Assembly (NCBI GenBank): GCA_024231975.1 | Contig: JAAEQB010000068.1 | Coordinates: forward strand, 62,001 to 126,000 | Source of the DNA: Allobosea sp. | GTDB lineage: Bacteria > Pseudomonadota > Alphaproteobacteria > Rhizobiales > Beijerinckiaceae | DNA: 64,000 bases | Direction: 5' to 3' | Shown: positions 61,870-64,000 of the stretch, piece by piece | Position numbering within the stretch: position 1 is the first letter of the stretch | How the letters are laid out: the number at the start of each line of letters is the position of its first letter | Notes under the pieces: model-generated | Database searches by the model: none | What the model saw: the letters and a program-made list of their open reading frames with translations, nothing else | What the model was told of the DNA's origin: nothing | Translations under genes and position numbers: made by a program

Positions 61870-63044
61870 ACAAGGCGCGGCCGACTCTCACCGTCCTCGT
61901 CGCGATCTCGACGCTGCAGCCGATCGCCCTCAACATGCTGGCGCCGGCGACCCCGGCGCTCGCCCGCAACTTCGCCACCAGCTATGCCACGATCCAGCTG
62001 ACGCTGACCCTCTTCCTGGTCGCCGTCGCGCTGACGCAGCTCATCGTCGGCCCACTGTCGGACCGCTATGGGCGCCGCCCCTGCGTGCTCGCCGGCACGG
62101 CGGTTTTCGCGGCAGGCTCGGTGCTCGGCGCCCTGGCGGACAGCGCCGGGACCCTGCTGTTCGCGCGCGTGCTCGAAGGCGCCGGCTCCGGCACGACCTT
62201 CGCCCTGGCGCGCGCCATCATCCGCGACACCGCTGGCCGCGACCAGGCAGCACGGCAGATCGCGACCGTGACCATGGTCATGGTGGTCGCGCCGATGATC
62301 ACGCCCTATCTCGGCGGCCATATCGAGACCAATCTCGGCTGGCGCATGATCTTCTGGTCGATGGCCGCCACCGCGGCGATCGTGCTGGTGCTGGTCGGCC
62401 TGCGCCTGCCGGAGACGGCGCCCAATGTCGGGGTGCGGACCTCGCTCACCGGCATCTTCCGGGCCTTTCCGGAGCTGGCGCGCGACCTCAGCTTCATCAG
62501 GAACGTGGTCGCACTGGCGATGACCTCGGCGGCCTTCTTCGCCTTCATCGCCGCGGCGCCCTTCATCGTGGTCGAGACGATGGGGCGCGGCTCCGACACC
62601 TATGGCGCCTATTTCATCCTCAACGCCTTCGGCTACATGGTGGGCAATTTCACCATGTCCCGATTGGTGCTCCGGCACGGCACGGCAAAGATGGCCTGGA
62701 TCGGCCTGATCATCTCCTTCGTGGCGCTCACGGTCGCCTTCGCGATCGCACTGACGCCATGGTGGACGCCACTGACCCTGTTCCTACCGCTCGCGTTCAG
62801 CGCGATCGGCAATGGATTGACCCTCCCCGGGGCCACCGCGGCGGCACTTTCGGCGCGGCCGGAGCTCGCCGGCTCGGCCGCCGGCCTTGCGGGGGCGATC
62901 CAGCTCGGCTCCGGCGCGCTCGCGACCGTGCTGATCAGCTCGCTGGTGGCACATTGGCCGCCGGCACTGATGGCGATGATGTGGCTGATGCTGATCGTCG
63001 CAATCATCGCATTGCGCAGTGAGCCGCGTAGGCGAAAGGACTGA
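61866..63044 (+). CDS. Bcr/CflA-type MFS drug exporter
   Basis: A 392-residue antiporter with twelve membrane segments. Bcr/CflA motifs: LNMLAPATPALARNFATS, VALTQLIVGPLSDRYGRRP (motif A), VLEGAGSGTTFALARAIIRD (motif C-like) and LSARPELAGSAAGLAGAIQ in the second half. Coupled to the DMT gene by ATGA. Substrate not known; bicyclomycin-type compounds are handled by relatives. Confidence 0.88.
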   Translation: MNKARPTLTVLVAISTLQPIALNMLAPATPALARNFATSYATIQLTLTLFLVAVALTQLIVGPLSDRYGRRPCVLAGTAVFAAGSVLGALADSAGTLLFARVLEGAGSGTTFALARAIIRDTAGRDQAARQIATVTMVMVVAPMITPYLGGHIETNLGWRMIFWSMAATAAIVLVLVGLRLPETAPNVGVRTSLTGIFRAFPELARDLSFIRNVVALAMTSAAFFAFIAAAPFIVVETMGRGSDTYGAYFILNAFGYMVGNFTMSRLVLRHGTAKMAWIGLIISFVALTVAFAIALTPWWTPLTLFLPLAFSAIGNGLTLPGATAAALSARPELAGSAAGLAGAIQLGSGALATVLISSLVAHWPPALMAMMWLMLIVAIIALRSEPRRRKD

Positions 63045-63153
63045 TCCACAGCGCCTTGCGCGGCGCAATGTTGTGCGGCATGTAGCAATCGTATAACCGC
63101 CCTTCGCAAACCGCATGATGCGGCCACAATCCACGAGGTCAGGGAGGACTGAG

Positions 63154-63753
63154 GTGGACGCACCCCTCGCTTTGAGCCGCGCGATCGACACGCTCAATCT
63201 CAAGATCGGCCGATCCGTGGCCTGGCTAATCCTCGTTGCCGTCATCGTCTCCGCCGTCAACGCGATCATCCGCAAGGTCTTCAACGTCTCGTCGAACGCC
63301 TGGCTGGAACTGCAATGGGTGCTGTTCGGCGCCGTGTTCCTGCTCTGCGCCTCCTGGACGCTGCAGGTGAAGGAACACATCCGCATCGACATCGTGAACA
63401 ACCTGCTGCCGAAGCGCGTGCAGCAATGGATCGACCTGATCGGCCATCTCCTGTTCCTGCTGCCGTTCTGCGCGCTGATGGTCTACCACTCCGGCCCGTT
63501 CTTCATGCGCTCCTATCAGGTCAACGAGCAGTCGCTCTCGGCCGGCGGCCTGCCGCAATGGCCGGCGAAGGGGCTCGTCATCGTCGGCTTCTTCCTGCTG
63601 CTGCTGCAGGGCATCTCGGAAGTGATCAAGCAGATCGCGATCATGACCGGCAAGCTCGATGACGACGCCCATGGCGGCGGCCACGCCGCCGCCGCGGAAG
63701 CCGAGGCCCAGCGCCTGATCGACCAGGCCAAGGCCGAAGGCCTCGCCCCGTGA
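63154..63753 (+). CDS. TRAP transporter small permease subunit (DctQ)
   Basis: A 199-residue membrane protein with four helices (about 28-48, 60-80, 100-122 and 145-165). DctQ pattern: WLILVAVIVSAVNAIIRKVF, WLELQWVLFGAVFLLCASWT, HIRIDIVNNLLPKRVQQWID. GTG at 63154 follows AGGGAGG; an upstream in-frame ATG at 63115 would lie in the leader. The C-terminal 25 residues are Ala/Glu/Gln-rich and soluble. The large permease starts at the stop overlap (GTGA). Confidence 0.92.
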   Translation: MDAPLALSRAIDTLNLKIGRSVAWLILVAVIVSAVNAIIRKVFNVSSNAWLELQWVLFGAVFLLCASWTLQVKEHIRIDIVNNLLPKRVQQWIDLIGHLLFLLPFCALMVYHSGPFFMRSYQVNEQSLSAGGLPQWPAKGLVIVGFFLLLLQGISEVIKQIAIMTGKLDDDAHGGGHAAAAEAEAQRLIDQAKAEGLAP

Positions 63754-64000
63754 GCCCAGACGCAGCTTCCCGGACCCGCTCCATGACCCTCCTTCGCTCT
63801 GCCGCGCTGCTGCTCGCGCTCACCGCAGCCGCCTTCCTCAGCCTGCACACCGGCGACGCCCACGCCGCCGGGATCGGCGACTTCCTGCGCACAAACATGG
63901 CGCCGGTGATGTTCGCCGCGCTCGTGCTCTTCCTGCTGCTCGGCTATCCAGTCGCCTTCGCGCTCGCCGCCAACGGCCTGTTCTTCGCGCTGGTCGGCAT
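63750..64000 (+). CDS. TRAP transporter large permease subunit (DctM), N-terminal part, runs off the edge
   Basis: Starts with GTG overlapping the dctQ stop, or ATG at 63783. After a signal-like hydrophobic N-terminus (LLRSAALLLALTAAAFLSL) comes FLRTNMAPVMFAALVLFLLL followed by GYPVAFALAANGLFFALVG, the DctM family opening. About 83 codons are visible. It forms the Na+-driven channel with DctQ. Confidence 0.9.
   Translation, partial: MSPDAASRTRSMTLLRSAALLLALTAAAFLSLHTGDAHAAGIGDFLRTNMAPVMFAALVLFLLLGYPVAFALAANGLFFALVG

Overview
The window is GC-rich DNA (about two thirds G+C by eye), densely packed and codon-biased like a chromosome of an alphaproteobacterium of the order Hyphomicrobiales. The gene content fits a Bosea-like soil or plant-associated heterotroph: TakP-type TRAP and TctCBA transporters, DUF2865, DUF1134, DUF2783 and DUF1127 proteins, a TM-less MCP with a PilZ domain, class II DAHP synthase and a short GltX-type GluRS. 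The genus is inference from gene content, not a search result. I see no phage, transposase, integrase or CRISPR array; the only repeats are small palindromic intergenic elements.

Layout. 1-3 kb: 5' end of cysS (reverse), small secreted proteins, creA, a GNAT and an LprI-like/membrane pair. 3-8.8 kb: a probable aromatic-acid catabolic cluster (DUF2783, FAD monooxygenase, unusual MBL-fold protein, fumarylacetoacetase-type hydrolase) divergent from a TRAP binding protein and a MarR regulator that carries an operator on its own start codon. 9-21.7 kb: DUF2865, MHS transporter, GAF-GGDEF-PilZ protein, aldehyde dehydrogenase, gltX, a peptidoglycan-binding/HExxH protein, nadE, a beta-barrel protein and class II DAHP synthase. 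22-29 kb: orphan SelA-like PLP enzyme, esterase overlapping a convergent LysR gene, methyltransferase, and an O-antigen-ligase-like gene coupled to gor. 29.5-34 kb: tctC-(terminator)-tctBA and an APC permease. 34-42 kb: DUF2059, gabD-rpiA, gph, tRNA-Val(CAC), a patatin-like lipoprotein, a DUF374 acyltransferase and DUF1134.

42.6-50 kb: a histidine kinase and an OmpR-type regulator encoded tail to tail, a beta-barrel protein, a DUF4347-like protein, an L,D-transpeptidase whose 3' end and terminator are duplicated in degenerate form 1.6 kb away, a DapA-family protein without the catalytic Tyr/Lys, and a DUF971 protein. 50.4-54.3 kb: moaA and a translationally coupled phospholipid operon (plsC, cdsA, small membrane protein, atypical CDP-alcohol phosphatidyltransferase). 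54.5-57.8 kb: a solute-binding protein followed by two Gfo/Idh/MocA dehydrogenases behind a GntR-like palindrome. 57.8-64 kb: MCP-PilZ chemoreceptor, SolA-type amine oxidase, two exporters, and TRAP dctQ with the start of dctM.

The most interesting points are the MBL protein with half its metal site missing, the DapA paralog with a dismantled active site, the duplicated transpeptidase tail, the two c-di-GMP-linked fusion proteins, the convergent two-component pair and the variant phospholipid operon. None is proof of a new system; each is stated with a test.
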